A DNA stretch of 64,000 nucleotides from Nannochloropsis oceanica (GCA_004519485.1 CP038120.1:310501-374500), one strand, 5' to 3'; shown: positions 14,699 to 26,464, counted from the stretch's first letter. Notes: generated by a model from the sequence alone, not told the origin. A program made the numbers and translations.

Positions 14699-16217
14699 GT
14701 GATTTTGATGAGACGGAATTGAGGGTGTGTGTATGTCAGTTTCCCCTCGCTGCCGCCCCCCGGAAAAAGATCAAAAAGTGAAGGGGGAAGCAATGAAGAC
14801 ACATTAAATGGCACACTCCCACCCAACTTTTCTACAAGCGCACCCAGAGCATTTATCATGACTTTAAGCACCAGCACAAGAAGCAAGGAAAAGCAGCCCC
14901 TCCCCCCTCCTCCCCCTCCCTTCAAAAACAGGCGTTTGACGAGGGCAATGGGCCTCCTTCACATGAGCCGCAGCGAAAAACGTTTCCGCGCATTTTCCCC
15001 TCATCCTCCCTCTTTTTGGTGTATGTCTCTCTATTCCCTGCGCATTAAACTCACATGACAATTATCATTTTGAACACATGTGCTATGCATATTATCTGCT
15101 CAAGAAATGGCACAGACCTCAAATATTCTTATTCCGATCCCATCATTTTATTGTTTTTTTGCGAACAACCGTCCCATGCCGAAACCGTACGTCACGCTTT
15201 CCTTCGGTCCTTGACGCCACCCTACGCTGCCATGGGCACGAGGCGCACCATTCCCTCAATTAAGAGGCCATACTACCTTCCTCCTTAAACACAGAATCCT
15301 AGATGATGAGGCAGGCATGAGAGCTATCAGGGTGGGTGGAGGCACACAGGTCATAAGAGGCCGGATGTGTCGTGCGCACGACATGACGGGTCTGGCGTCA
15401 CTGCAACGCACTTGACGACACCTTCTCCCTGCTCCTGGGGCTACCTGTCTGCCCCCCTCGCCCTCCTCTCCAATCTTTCACTCATCGCTTCTTCCTTCTC
15501 TGCCAAAGACACTCATACCTGCTCTTCTGCCCCCCCTCCCCTCGCACACAGCCACAGCCAGAGACGGCCCACACTCAAGCAGACGGGACAAGGGACACGC
15601 ACACGTGCATTCGGACAGCAAGGCAGTATCGCGTGTCCCTTTTACATTCAAAACCATCTCGAACTACGCGCGCCCTCCTGAACTTCCTATACCATGTGTT
15701 TTCACGGGGTCCCGACTCCTATGCCCCATTTGCTGGGCATCGCTGCCGCAGCGGCCTTGAGGGGGAGGGGAACGTGCAGTATTGTTTTGAGCGTGCGGGC
15801 GTCCCCCCTGCGAGGCTTTCCTTGCCTCCTCCCTCCTGAGCTAATGTTGACTCAGACACATACAGAGGAAGAGGGCAGAAGAAAGCTCGGGAAGATGGAA
15901 ACGTCCCTGCCCGTTTTACCCTCCCTCCTTCCCTCCCTCCCTCCCTTAGCAAGGCGGCAGAGGAGGTATTCGAGCACTCTACTAGCACTCGCTCTGAGCC
16001 CTCCAACTTCCCTCCCTCCTTTTCTCTCTCCCTTGTCACAGGCCTCTCGCCGCCCTCATCGTCGCCGCCTTCCTATCTCTTTGCTGCACGTGTGTGTGCG
16101 CTTCCCCGTTGGGAGAGAAGTGAGAGGGGAAGAATCAACAGCAGCAGCAGCAGGAGCAGCAGCAGCAGTTTAGGTGCAGTATTAGTAGTTACAGCAACAG
16201 TAAAGGAAAGGAAAGAC
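14699..16217. other. Divergent intergenic region between dynein and START genes
   Basis: No credible coding region. It is pyrimidine-rich on the plus strand, with short CCCT runs near 15920-15945. Both flanking genes start outward from it, so it should hold both promoters; no specific motif was recognised. Confidence 0.5.
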
Positions 16218-19200
16218 ATGACTGCTGCAGTATCGAGTCGTTTCCGCTTGTTAAATGAAGAGGAGGCGGGCGTGGGCCGCACGTACCGTTTGAGCATGGA
16301 TGGGCTCCTGGTAGGGAGGGAGGGAGGGAGGTAGGGATGGAAGGAAGGAAGGAGGGGTGGGAGAGGGAGGGGAAAACCAAAAGACGCCTGGCAGAGAGGA
16401 AGCAGGGAGAAATGAAGGAAGGGAGGGAGGGAGGGGGAGGAGGGAGGGTTGAGTACCTACCTGTCGGGGTCATGGACGGGCTTTTCGAGTCTTGCCGCAC
16501 TCACCCTTCCCTCCCTCCCTCCCTCCCACCTCCCTCCCTCCCTCCCTCCCTCCCTCCCTCAGGACCTAACTTCTAAAACTACCACCACTATTTCCTCGCC
16601 AAACGGGAAGAGGAAGAAGAAGAAGAAGAAGGGAGGGGCAGGAACAGGATCCTTAGCGAGTACGAGGAACATGAGCCTAGGGGCGGCGGAGGACGAGATG
16701 GTAAGAGAAGGAGGGAGGGAGGAAAGACATACTTGGAAACCAATGAATGCAGATGACAAGGGAATCGACCTTTGATTTATGCGTGCGCCTCATCTTCCCT
16801 CCCTCTCTCCCTCTTTCCCTTCCTATCTCCCTCCTTGTAGGTCAAGAAGCCCCTCTCCCTCCAAGTGATCCGCTCGGCCGATGACCGTTTTCCTTCCTAT
16901 AACGTTGACATTGAAAAAGCCCGAACTATGCAGGTACATCCTTCTCTCCCCCTCCCCCTCCTTCCCCTCCTTTGTCTTCCTCCTTGTCCCTCTCCCGACA
17001 GTTGCCCCTCACGAACCAGCCCTCTCCTCCTCCCTCTCTCCTTCCCTCCCTTCCTCCCTCCCTTCCTCCCTCTCTCTGCCCCCTGCACCACCTCCTGCTT
17101 CAAACCCTTTCCCCCTCCCTCCCTCCCTCCCTCCCTCCCTCCCTCCCTCCTAGGTGACGGAAACCAACTACCGAGAAGCAGCCGACATGGCCTTGCTCCT
17201 GGGGAAAGACTCCCGGTACGTCCCTCCCTCCCTCCCTCCCTCCCTCCCTCCTCCCCTCCTTCCCTCCCTCCTTTCCTCCTTCCCTCCTTCCCTCCTTCCC
17301 TCCTTCCCTCCTTCCCTCCTTTCCTCCTTCCCTCCTTCCCTCCCTCCCTCCCTCCCTCCCTCCCTCCTCCCTTCCTCCCCTCCTTCCCTCCTTCCCTCCC
17401 TCCTTCCCTCCTTCCCTCCTTCCCTCCTTCCCTCCTCCCCTCCCTCCCTCCCTCCCTCCCTCCCTTTCAGTTTTAAGCTGCCACGGTCACAGAAGACAAT
17501 CTGATTCCCCTCTCCCTCCCTCCCTCCCTCCCTCCCTCCCTCCCTAGCTACCTGCTAGCCTTCAACCTCCTGCAGCAGCTGGACACCCTATCCCCCTCCC
17601 TTCCCCTCCTCCACTCCCTCCTCCATGAAGGCAAGCATAAGGGGAGCTGGGAGCTCATTCGTGCCCGTGGCGAGGCCTGTCAGGACGCACTCAAGGTACT
17701 CCTTCCTTCCCTCACTCCCTCCCTCCCTCCCGTATATAATGTCAACCCTCCCTCCCACCCTCTCACCCTCCATCCCTCCATCCCTCAGGTTGAAGATGGC
17801 GACGGTGGATGGATCTTTGTTCAATCTCTCCTAGGCATGGACACTTACTACAAGTACGAAGAGGGCCAGCTCTACTGCAAGGTATGCCCTTCCTCCCTCC
17901 CTCCCTCCCTCCCCTCTGTTTTTCCTTCCCTCCCCATCATACCCACCTCATTGAGCCCATCATCTTGCCTACGCCCCCCACATAATATCCCTTACTATAC
18001 TTCAAGAACACCTTTTCTTCCTGATCCCCTCCTTCCCTCCCTCCCTCCGTCCTCGACCAACTGACCATGGACTATGACTCCCTCCCTCCCTCTCTCCCCC
18101 CCTCCCTCCCTCCCTCAGGTGGAAGGCGACTACAAGGATTGCTCAGTCCTCGACCAGCTGGCCATCATCCGCGAGGGAGATTTGTGGAACAGGTGGGCGC
18201 CCTTCGTCAATAAGAGTGCGGTAGGTAGGGAGGGAGGGAAGGAGGGAGGGAAGGAGGGAGGGAAGGAGGGAGGGAGGGAGGGAGGGGTGTCATTTGAACA
18301 GGCTTGGCAACGGACCGTCCTAATCGGTTTTAGACAGGTGTGGAAACAAAGCAGAATGCCTCTTCCTCACCCTCCCTCCCTCCCTCCCTCCCACCTTACT
18401 TCAGGTGCTCAAGCGCTTTGGCCCCTTTCCGAGCGCCGACATGGCTCTGCATTTCAATCTAAGCATGCCTTTTTTGACACGGTTCGTCCCCTCCCTCCCT
18501 CCCTCGCTCCCTCCCTCTTTCCCTCCCTCTCTCCCTCTTTCCCTCCCGCCCTCCCTCCCACCCTCCCTCCCACCCTCCCTCCCTCCCTCCCTCCCACCCT
18601 CCCTCCCTCCCTCCCTCCCTCCCTCAGAGACTGCGTGGTGCGTGGATATGCCTGTGATGCGATGGAAGATGCTACCATCCTCCTCGTGGCCGACAGCACG
18701 GAGGACCTCGGCAGTGACACCCCCATACCACCAAAGCCCACCGGCTGGGTCGTGGACCGCATGGATATCAAGAACTTCCGGACCAAGGTAAGCCTTGGCC
18801 CTCCCTCCCTCCCTCCCTCCCTCCCTCCCTCTCTTCCTCCCTCCCTTGTTCGAGGCTGACGGTAAGCCCTCAGCCTCTAATGCCAAGGGAGTGATCGAGA
18901 GTCTTCCCTCCCTCCCTCCCTCCCTCCCTCCCTTCCTTTCATTCTTCTGTACCAACAAGGCACTGGTCGACACCCTCTCATCCCTCCCTCCCTCCCTCCC
19001 TCCCTCCCTCCCTCCTTCAGATCACCTGCACCAGCCCCAACAGCGGCCGTGTCGTCCTCTCTGCCGTCCTAGACCCCAAAACTACACTCCCGGTACGCCC
19101 TCCCTCCCTCCCTCCCTCCCTCCCTCCCTCCCTCCCTCCCTCCCTTCCCTCCCTCCCTCCCTCCCTCCCTCCCTCCCTCCCTCCCTCCCTCCCTCCCTCC

Positions 19201-21044
19201 CTCCCTCCCTCCCTCCCTCCCTCCCTCCCTCCCTCCTTTCCCTTCTAAGCTTTCCAACTTTGCTTTCATTCAAATGGTGGGCGTCCCTATTAATATGTCT
19301 CATGTGAATAAATGGAGGAATGTTGTTAGGTGAATTAGTCAGGTAAATGAATACATTAGAGAATTCAAAAGATATGTAAATAAGTAATTGCATTCAATAC
19401 TCACGTGCGAATACATACAACGCTGTCCAATATATTAATTAACACCATTATTATTATTAGGTAAATGAATACATTAGAGAATTCAAAAGATATGTAAATA
19501 AGTAATTGCATTCAATACTCACGTGCGAATACATACAACGCTGTCCAATATATTAATTAACACCATTATTATTATTAGGTAAATGAATACATTAGAGAAT
19601 TCAAAAGATATGTAAATAAGTAATTGCATTCAATACTCACGTGCGAATACATACAACGCTGTCCAATATATTAATTAATTAACAGCCGACGCTGGTTAAT
19701 TTCGCCACCAAGCAGCTGGTGGGCGTGCTCATGTATTTACTTCAGGAAGCTTCGCGCAAAGTGGCAGCCGATCCCGTGAAGAACCACCATGCGAAGAAAA
19801 TACGAGAGGTAGGGAGGGAGGGAGGGAATGAAGGATGGAGGAAGGGAGAGAAAGAGAGCGATACATGAATATTTTTCATTGTATTCCCTAAAATCTGCTT
19901 TCCTCCCTCCCTCTCTCCCTTCCTCTCTCCTTTCCTCCTCCCGCCCTGCTTCCCTTCCTCCTCTTCCTCCAGGAATCAGATTTCTACCGGCATTGGCTCC
20001 TCCCCCGTGCCCGTCTCTACAGCAAATTGCGCGGGTAAGCCCTCCTCCCCTCCCTCCCTCCCTCCCCATCTCCCTTTCCTCCCCTCACTCTCTTTCCTCT
20101 CCATTACGCTTTCACCTCGTCTAGCCCGTCATTTTGACCGTCACATCTCTCATGTTCTTTCCAACAAGTTACAATCCCACCATTCACCCTCCCTCCCTCC
20201 CTCCCTCCAGCTGGACATTCATGCCGATGGTGGCTCTAGAGGGATTCGAACCACCCACGCCGGCCTTAACGCCCGTTAGCAGCGAACGTCAAGAGCAGGG
20301 GAAAGGTAATGAGGCAAGGAGGGAGGGAGGGAGGGAGGGGGGGAAGGGGGGGGGAAGATAGTAATGTATTGCTCCATGGAAGAAGCTGAACTCTCAACCT
20401 CCTCCTTCTCTTCCTCCCTCCCTCCCTCCCTCCCTGCCTTATCCCTAAAGCCGTCACTGCAGCTGGCTCGCTCCCTCCCTCTCGCATGGTCACCTCCGCC
20501 GGCGCCCCAGTGGTATGTCACCTTCCCTCCCTCCCTCCCTCCCTCCCTCCCTCCCTCCCTCCCTCCTTCCCCTCCCTCCCTCCCTCCTCAATCAGAAGCC
20601 TCAATCTCAACCTACATTCCTCCCTCCCACTTTCCACTTTCCCCTCCCTCCCTCCCTCCCTCCCTCCCTCCCTCCCTCAGGTCAGCGGCAACGAGACTGC
20701 CAAAGCCAAGAAGAAGAAGCTTCGGTTCAGCTTTTTCAGGAGCAGTAAGAAGAAGAAGGTATGTACTCCCTCCCTTCCTCCCTCTTTCCCCCCCCTCCCT
20801 CCTTCCCTCCCTTCCCTCCCTCTCTCCCTCCCTCCCTCCCTCTCTCTCCCCCTCCCCCCCTCTCCCCCTCCCTCCCCCTCTCCCTCCGGCTCGGAAAGAG
20901 TAAGAAGAGGAAGAAATGTACTTTCCCTCCCTTCCTCCCTCACTCTTTGTTTCACGGAAACGGCCACAGCAGCAGCAGCAGCTGCAGCCGCGGGAGGGGC
21001 TTCAAGAAAATTCGTTTAAAACCATCACTTACCCTTCCGTCCCT
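16218..21044 (+). CDS. START-domain lipid-binding protein, 3' end in assembly gap
   Basis: Predicted soluble lipid-binding or transfer protein; ligand unknown. Deduced exons: 16218-16310, 16563-16700, 16841-16933, 17154-17215, 17548-17695, 17789-17881, 18119-18220, 18405-18481, 18628-18787, 19021-19092, 19686-19808, 19973-20034, 20211-20305, 20451-20512, 20681-20758; phases all agree. A basic N-terminus (KRKKKKKKG) precedes a START-like core: GMDTYYKYEEGQLYCKVEG, LWNRWAPFVNKSA, PFLTRDCVVRGYACD, PPKPTGWVVDRMDIKNFRTK, SGRVVLSAVLDPKTTLP, then the helix TLVNFATKQLVGVLMYLLQ and HHAKKIREESDFYRHWLLP. This wording matches the protist single-domain START family. A second Lys-rich stretch (AKAKKKKLRF) follows. 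Introns are largely (CCCT)n. The exon 20211-20305 overlaps a tRNA-like antisense segment and may not belong. The stop codon is not seen before the gap. Confidence 0.85.
19343..19684. repeat. Three-copy 118-bp AT-rich tandem repeat within an intron
   Basis: Copies begin at 19343, 19461 and 19579 with GTAAATGAATACATTAGAG and are almost identical. The last copy is trimmed and runs into the acceptor AACAG of the next START-gene exon. It lies just after a long (CCCT)n tract. Near identity implies recent amplification. Confidence 0.95.
20228..20290 (-). pseudogene. Possible tRNA-Ser(GCU) 3'-half relic, antisense to a START-gene exon
   Basis: On the minus strand: an anticodon loop CTGCTAA with a flanking five-pair stem (GTTCG/CGGGC), a variable-arm-like stretch, a T-loop segment GGTTCGAATCCC, and TAGAGCC-A-CCA like an acceptor strand with the mature CCA. 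No D arm or 5' acceptor strand exists upstream, and the T stem has one mismatch, so it cannot be a working tRNA. Chance resemblance remains possible. Confidence 0.4.
20759..21044 (+). repeat. Pyrimidine repeat leading into gap 1
   Basis: Mostly (CCCT)n and CT-rich sequence after the last sure START exon. A CAG cluster near 20966-20985 could begin another exon, but no frame is convincing. Confidence 0.5.
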
Positions 21045-21144
21045 NNNNNNNNNNNNNNNNNNNNNNNNNNNNNNNNNNNNNNNNNNNNNNNNNNNNNNNN
21101 NNNNNNNNNNNNNNNNNNNNNNNNNNNNNNNNNNNNNNNNNNNN
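21045..21144. other. Assembly gap 1 (100 N)
   Basis: Exactly 100 N, probably a placeholder. It hides the 3' ends of two convergent genes. Confidence 0.95.
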
Positions 21145-21951
21145 CCTCCTTCTCTTCCTCGACCTCCTCTTCCTTCACCTCCTTCTCCTCCCCCTCCTTC
21201 TTCTCCACCGGCGGGTGCATCGGCGAATCCGCCAAGGGGATCTTCCGGCTCAGCAATACATCGGAGCCCTCCGTCTCTCCCTTCAGTTTGTTCTCCATCC
21301 CCTCCTTAGGGCCACAGGCCCTCATACCCACCACCTCAAAGGAGGGCATGGTGCCGTCCTTTTTCGGGATGGTCGTTAAGCCTACCATTGTCATCTGCTC
21401 GCGGTTGAAGTACTTTTCGTACGAGGCCCCCGCGCCGGCCCAGTCGGGCCAGAAGGCCGTCAGACCAGGGGCATTGACAGGGGCAAGCTTAAGATCGCAG
21501 ATCTCGGCCGTGCCGTTGTTAAAGAGGAAGCCGGCGAGCTACCGGGGAGGGAGGGAGGAGGGAGGGAGGGAGGGAGGGAGGGAGGTGTGTGAGAATGTGA
21601 GCACCTGGGAAGAGGAAGGATGGAAGGAAGCAAGGAAGGGAAGGGGGGGAGGGGGGAGGGAGGGGGGGAAAGACATGGAAGGGCGAAAGGAGGGAAAGGG
21701 AAGCGGACAAGAGAGAGACGTACCAAGAGATTGTCAGGCGCAGTAAGGGTAGCCTCCTGCATGCAAAGCACGGCATTGGCATCCCCCGCCTCATAAGACG
21801 TGCACTCCCCGGGGGACAGCGGGCCTTCCTGAACGGCAGTGATCACATTCATAGTTGGGTTGGCAAAAGTGACGGGCTTGGCCGCCGCGACGTTAGCAGC
21901 GGCCAAGGCCGCGAGGACCGAGGCCGTGACTGTGCTATGACGGATAAACAT
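21145..21951 (-). CDS. Predicted secreted protein of unknown family, C-terminus in gap
   Basis: Exon 1 (21951-21724) starts MFIRHSTVTASVLAALAAA, a typical signal peptide, followed by about 50 residues with two cysteines (GECTSYEAG, AVLCMQEATL). Exon 2 begins at 21538 after a purine/pyrimidine-repeat intron and reads LAGFLFNNGTAEICDLKLAP, then YEKYFNREQMTMVGL and FEVVGMRACGPK, ending in a Glu/Lys-rich tail that enters the gap. The donor (TTG|GTACGT) and acceptor (GGTAG|CTC) join in phase 0. I recognise no domain. It is divergent from the Dus gene, with about 730 bases between the two starts. Confidence 0.7.
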
Positions 21952-22109
21952 CTTCTGAAAAGGGGAGAGAGTGTGCGAAAGGTGAGTGTGGGTACTTATG
22001 TGTATACTTTTTTCCTCCTTGATTCCTTCCCTTGCGCGGGGTAAAAGTCACGTAAGAGTGAGGAATCAGGCTCGGAGAAGGACGGGAGACGAGGGGCGAA
22101 GACTTGGCC

Positions 22110-22154
<45 letters not shown>

Positions 22155-22685
22155 AGTGTATGTGGATGTGCTGCTTGCCGGGCAGAGCCGTGGCTTAGAA
22201 GATGCAGCCATTGGACTTGGGGAGGGAAAGAGACTATGTATGCGGCGACATCCCTCTGTCATTTAGTAGGGATGGTGGGTTGTGTTTTGTTCCATAGAAG
22301 GAATGGGCCATCGTGCATCGTGTGTACGTCTTTCTTAGATACAAAGCACCCCACGCACAGCTTGGTACAAAAAAGGATCTGTGTACAAAAAGGATTCGAA
22401 GGGAAAAGACAGGGAAGTCCGTGGAAGATGGCGAGGACGACGGAGCCAGGGAGCGAGGCGAGACGAAGGAAGAGGCGTAGGCAAGGGAAGAGGCGTGCTA
22501 ACAGTCAGTTTAAATGAGAGACGAAGACGGAGGAGGAGGTCGACATATTAGTACAAGAGCGGTGTAGGTGGCTCTGTGTTGTATCTTCCACTGTGCATTT
22601 ACACTCTCCCTCTCTGTTCCCTCTTTTATTCAGACGCTAAACAGGAAGTGGCAGAGGAATCAAGGCATCCGCGAGGCAGACACAA
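21952..22685. other. Divergent intergenic region with a (TG)n tract
   Basis: Contains an uninterrupted (TG)n run of about 40 bases at 22112-22153 and no supported gene. It lies between the starts of the secreted gene (-) and the Dus gene (+). Confidence 0.6.
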
Positions 22686-25394
22686 ATGGGAAAGTGCTAT
22701 CTACGGGATATCATCACTTCAGACACGCCTGCAACCGCTGCCCCTGATTACAATGAAGCAGATTCGGAAGTAGCACAAGCAGAATTACCGGCAGAAGCAC
22801 CAGTAGCGATAGAGGCAGCACTACCGGCAGCAGCATCAGCAATAATACGAGAGCCAGAAGCACTGACAGAGAGTATTTCGAGTGGCAGCAGCAGAAGTAG
22901 CAGCAGCAGCAACAACAACAACCTCAAGCCTCCATATACTCTTTCCATCGCGCCCATGGTATGTCTTGCACCTTTTTGTCCCTTTTCACTTAATTTCACC
23001 GATTTCCCCACCTCATGGATGCGTGGAACGGACTGATCGACGCATCACTCTTTTGAGAGCTTACCCAACACACCTCATCCTTCCCTCCCTCCCTCACTCC
23101 CTACTTCCCTCCTAGATGGAATGGACCGACCGACACTACCGGTATATGATGAGAGGCCTGACACAACACACGCAACTTTACACGGAAATGATCGTGGACG
23201 GCACGGTGAGGAAGGAAAGGAGAGAGGGTTTGAGTACCGGTGAGGGAAGCGGAGAGTTTAGTGCGTGACTCAAGACATTGTTCCCTCTCCCTCTCCCTCC
23301 CCTTTTTCCTCCCTCCTTTCCAGCTGCTGCATCGCCGAGACGATCTCTCCCTCTTCCTCGGCCACGACGAGTGCGAGCAGCCCTTGGCAGTGCAATTGGG
23401 CGGTTCCTCCCCAACTGACGTGGGTGAAGCAGCCGCAATCTGTGAGGCCTACGGAGGTTTCAATGAAATTAATCTCAATGTTCGTGTTTTCCTTCCTTTC
23501 CTCCCTTCCCCTTCTCCCGTTCTCCCTCTTTTTAATTCATTTACGTTCATCCTCTGATACGTTGATCATCCCTCCCTTCCTCCCTCCCTTCCTCCCTCCC
23601 TTCCTCCCTTCCTCCCTTCCTCCCTCCCTCCCTCCAGGTCGGCTGTCCCTCGCCCCGGGTTGCGACTAAAGCCTGCTTCGGTGCCCGTCTCATGCTTGGT
23701 GGGTCCCTCCCTCCCTCCCTCCCTTTATCCCTTCCTCTTTCCCTTCTCCCTTTCCCCCTCTTAGTCTCCTTCGACGTCCTACCCACCAACTTCCTCTCCC
23801 TCCCTCCCTCCCTCCCTCCCTTCTTGTCTTCTTGTCTTCAGACCCAGACAAGACGAGGCAGATCCTCCATGAGATGACCCGCCGTGTCACTCACACTAAT
23901 GTTACTGTCAAGTGTAGAATAGGGGCCGACGAAAAAGACTCGTGAGTGAGCTCTCCCTCCCTCCCTCCCTCCCTCCCTCCTTCTTCACTCTGTTATATCT
24001 TCCATCTCACCTCATTTGATCTCCCCCTCTCTCCCTTCCTCCCTCCCTCTTTTCCACATCCCAAATCAGCTACGATGATCTGCTCTCTTTCATCCAAACC
24101 GTCCGCCCTTCCCTCCCTCCCTCCTTACCTCCTACCTTCATCCTCCACGCCCGCAAGGCCTTGCTTTCAGGTCTCTCCCCTGCACAGAACCGCAGCGTCC
24201 CTCCTCTCAACTACCCCCGCGTACACTCCCTTGTAACGGCGTTTCCCGACTGTTACTTTATCATCAACGGCGGCATTCAAACCTGGCAAGACGCTCAAGC
24301 CCATTTATCTGAAGAAGGTAGGAAGTCATGGACAAGCACGTTGCGGTGCTCGATAGAGCCCCTGGCCGCCGCTTCCATGGTTTGAAATATGAATGAATCA
24401 ATCAATGTTCACACGAGTTAATAAACACGAAATGATCATACGAATTACTCAATTAACCCATCATTGTATTCATCAGAAAATAATTATCAATATATATGTA
24501 TATGTTTATATATATGTGTATATCAATTATTTTTTAAAATAATATTTCTATTTCAAAGCACAACTATCAAAATACAAATCGAGGACCACACAAACAATTA
24601 AGGGGGTGAATGAAAAAATCATTCAATTAGTTTAATCGAATAAATAAATAAAAATTACCAAAATTTTAATTCCTTTTTTAACCCAAAAAAAAACAGAGAG
24701 TGCGGCCGCTGGATGGGGACCGCCAGTAGCAGGTGTGATGATCGGGAGAGCCGCCTATCACCACCCCTGGCTATTTCGCAACGCCGACACCCTCTTCTTT
24801 GGGGCAGGGAGGGATGGAGGGAGGTCGAGGAGGGAGGTTGTCGAGCGGTACCTCGACTACGCGGAAAAGATGGTTCTGCTGCACAAGGTACGTATCCTCC
24901 CTCCCTTCCTTTCTCCCCCCTGTCAATCCTCTCCCAACAGCAAAGATTGTTCGAAGGCCAGGTTTTCTTCACAACCCTCCGTCCCTCCCTTCCTTCTTTT
25001 TCCAGGATAAGTTCAACGGTGGGTGTACCCCGGGCGCGCTGGTCAAGCCTCTCCTCAACCTGTTTGCAGGAGAGCCGGGAGGAAAGATCTTCAGACGCCG
25101 ACTCAGCGAGGGACAGGCGAGCAGGAAGAAGGTGGGCAACAGGGGGAGAAAAGGAGGGATGGAAGGAGGGAAAGGGAGAGGGAAGAGTATCTTTTGGCTT
25201 ATGTACGTCTTTCTTTTCTTTCGCGCACCGATCCTTCTCCTTTTCTACTTCCCTTCCTCCTTCGCTACCTCTTTTTGCAGGAAGGATGGGACATCAACGG
25301 CGACGGTGGTGCTTCGGCTTTCGTCGAGCTCGTCTCTCTTGCAATGGAAGACAGCCTGGGTTCGGATATGCTGGACGATGTGGGATTAGATTAG
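22686..25394 (+). CDS. tRNA-dihydrouridine synthase, DusA-like
   Basis: Flavoenzyme reducing uridine to dihydrouridine in the tRNA D-loop; DusA relatives act at U20/U20a. Nine exons: 22686-22958, 23116-23205, 23324-23479, 23638-23698, 23842-23941, 24070-24317, 24697-24887, 25006-25131, 25281-25394, total 453 codons with closed phases. After an Ala/Glu- and Ser/Asn-rich leader of about 80 residues come APMMEWTDRHYRYMMR, EMIVDGT, QPLAVQLGGSSP, INLNVGCPSPRV (catalytic Cys), FGARLM, VKCRIG, ILHARKALLSGLSPAQNR, IINGGI and VMIGRAAYHHPWLF, in the expected family order. One CCCT stretch near 24113 is translated (PSLPPSLPP) within the loop before FILHARKA. The stop TAG lies inside a GATTA tandem repeat. 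The leader might be a targeting region; unproven. Confidence 0.95.
24318..24696 (+). other. AT-rich intron of the Dus gene
   Basis: This 379-base intron is AT-rich (runs of ATATAT, AATAAATAAATAAA) and lacks the CCCT repeat that fills its neighbours. Splicing GAAG|GTAGGA to AACAG|AGAG restores the frame (AHLSEEE to SAAAGWGPPVAGVM). Confidence 0.8.
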
Positions 25395-26044
25395 ATTAGA
25401 TTAGATTTGAGTAGACCACCGCTGAAATTAGATTAGACCACCGCTGGGATTAGACCACCGCCCTCCCTCCTTTCAGCCCATTTCCTCCAATCTCCAAAAG
25501 GAGCGTGTATGTACACCAGAATGTTTAGCACTGGCTCGAGATAAAGAAGTAAGGAATAACGACAAGGAGATGAAATGGCTTTTCAATTTTATTTTTATTT
25601 TTCCCTAACTCAAGTACCGTTTCATTTTGTGTGTGTATCCATCGTCCTGGTGGCTCTCATTCATATTTGCGTCAAACTCAAAGCCACACCTATGGGATGG
25701 GGTTGTAGAAATAGGTAGACCGAAAGCAAGGATGAGTTATGCCGCCCTCTTTACCCTCGAGTATTTGTGGCATATGTACCAGTACTGGGATCTCTCTGCT
25801 TGTAGACGAAGAAAGGCCCGGAGTAGATGCGACCGAGACTAAATATTACGGGCTCGGGGGATACCCCCTTTGTGCTAGTGCTGGATTGAAGGCACGTCTC
25901 GGAGTGTGGGGAGGGGTCGAATCGATTGTCGCAGCCGCAGCAGCAGCAGCACCACCACCACCACCACCACCAAGGAGGAGGTGGAGGAGACGCAGAAACA
26001 GGAGGAGGGGGGGAAGAAAGGGGGAAGGGTTAACGGGTGAGACA
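25395..26044. other. Intergenic region with GATTA repeat and GCA/CCA triplets
   Basis: Starts with repeats of GATTAGATTA and of GATTAGACCACCGCTG (25388-25460). No coding exon recognised; triplets (GCA)n/(CCA)n at 25934-25970 would read poly-Ala then poly-Pro in one frame. Confidence 0.5.
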
Positions 26045-26202
26045 ATGGCGACCCTTTACTGCCGCAAGCCGTTGCAGATGCTTTGGGCGCGTTTCCCTCA
26101 TTTTGACTGGAAGGAAAATAATACACTAATGGTCGATGATACAGACAAGACTTTCTCCTTATCGCTGGGAAATGGTGTGAAGTTCAAGGAGTTCCGGATG
26201 GA
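26045..26202 (+). pseudogene. UBLCP1-like HAD phosphatase fragment (C-terminal end only)
   Basis: Reads RKPLQMLWARFPHFDWKENN then TLMVDDTDKTFSLSLGNG and VKFKEFRME. This matches the last conserved block of the ubiquitin-like-domain CTD phosphatase UBLCP1 (KPL..IW..FP....KNTIM.DD...NF..NPQNGL.I..F), which includes the acidic DD metal-site motif. The catalytic DLDxT block and the preceding lid are not found upstream, and the C-terminal helical tail is not found downstream; the frame runs into (GGGA)n until a stop at 26464. A donor-like GAG|GTCAGG ends the homology. It could be a gene remnant or an exon whose partners I failed to find. Confidence 0.55.
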
Positions 26203-26464
26203 GGTCAGGAAGGGAGCGAGGGAGGGAGGGAGAGAGGGAGGGAGGGAGGAGTTGGTGTGGCTTGGCGACGTTCTTCGAGGAGGTGGGAAGGGAACGGCAT
26301 GCACAGGGGAGAGCCGTGCCGTCCATGGTTCCAGGGAGGGAAGGAGGGGGGGAAGGAGGGAGGGGAGGGGCGTGGCCTCATGGCGCGTGGCGGGAAGGGA
26401 CGGGTGTGGTGTGACGTCTCGACGGAAGGAAGGGAGAAAGGAAGGGCAACAGAGTAAGACATGA

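Noticed and set aside
17000-19260. Many open frames reading SLPPSLPP or GREGGREGG on both strands
   Set aside because: They are the automatic translation of (CCCT)n/(AGGG)n in any frame and shadow the spliced START gene.
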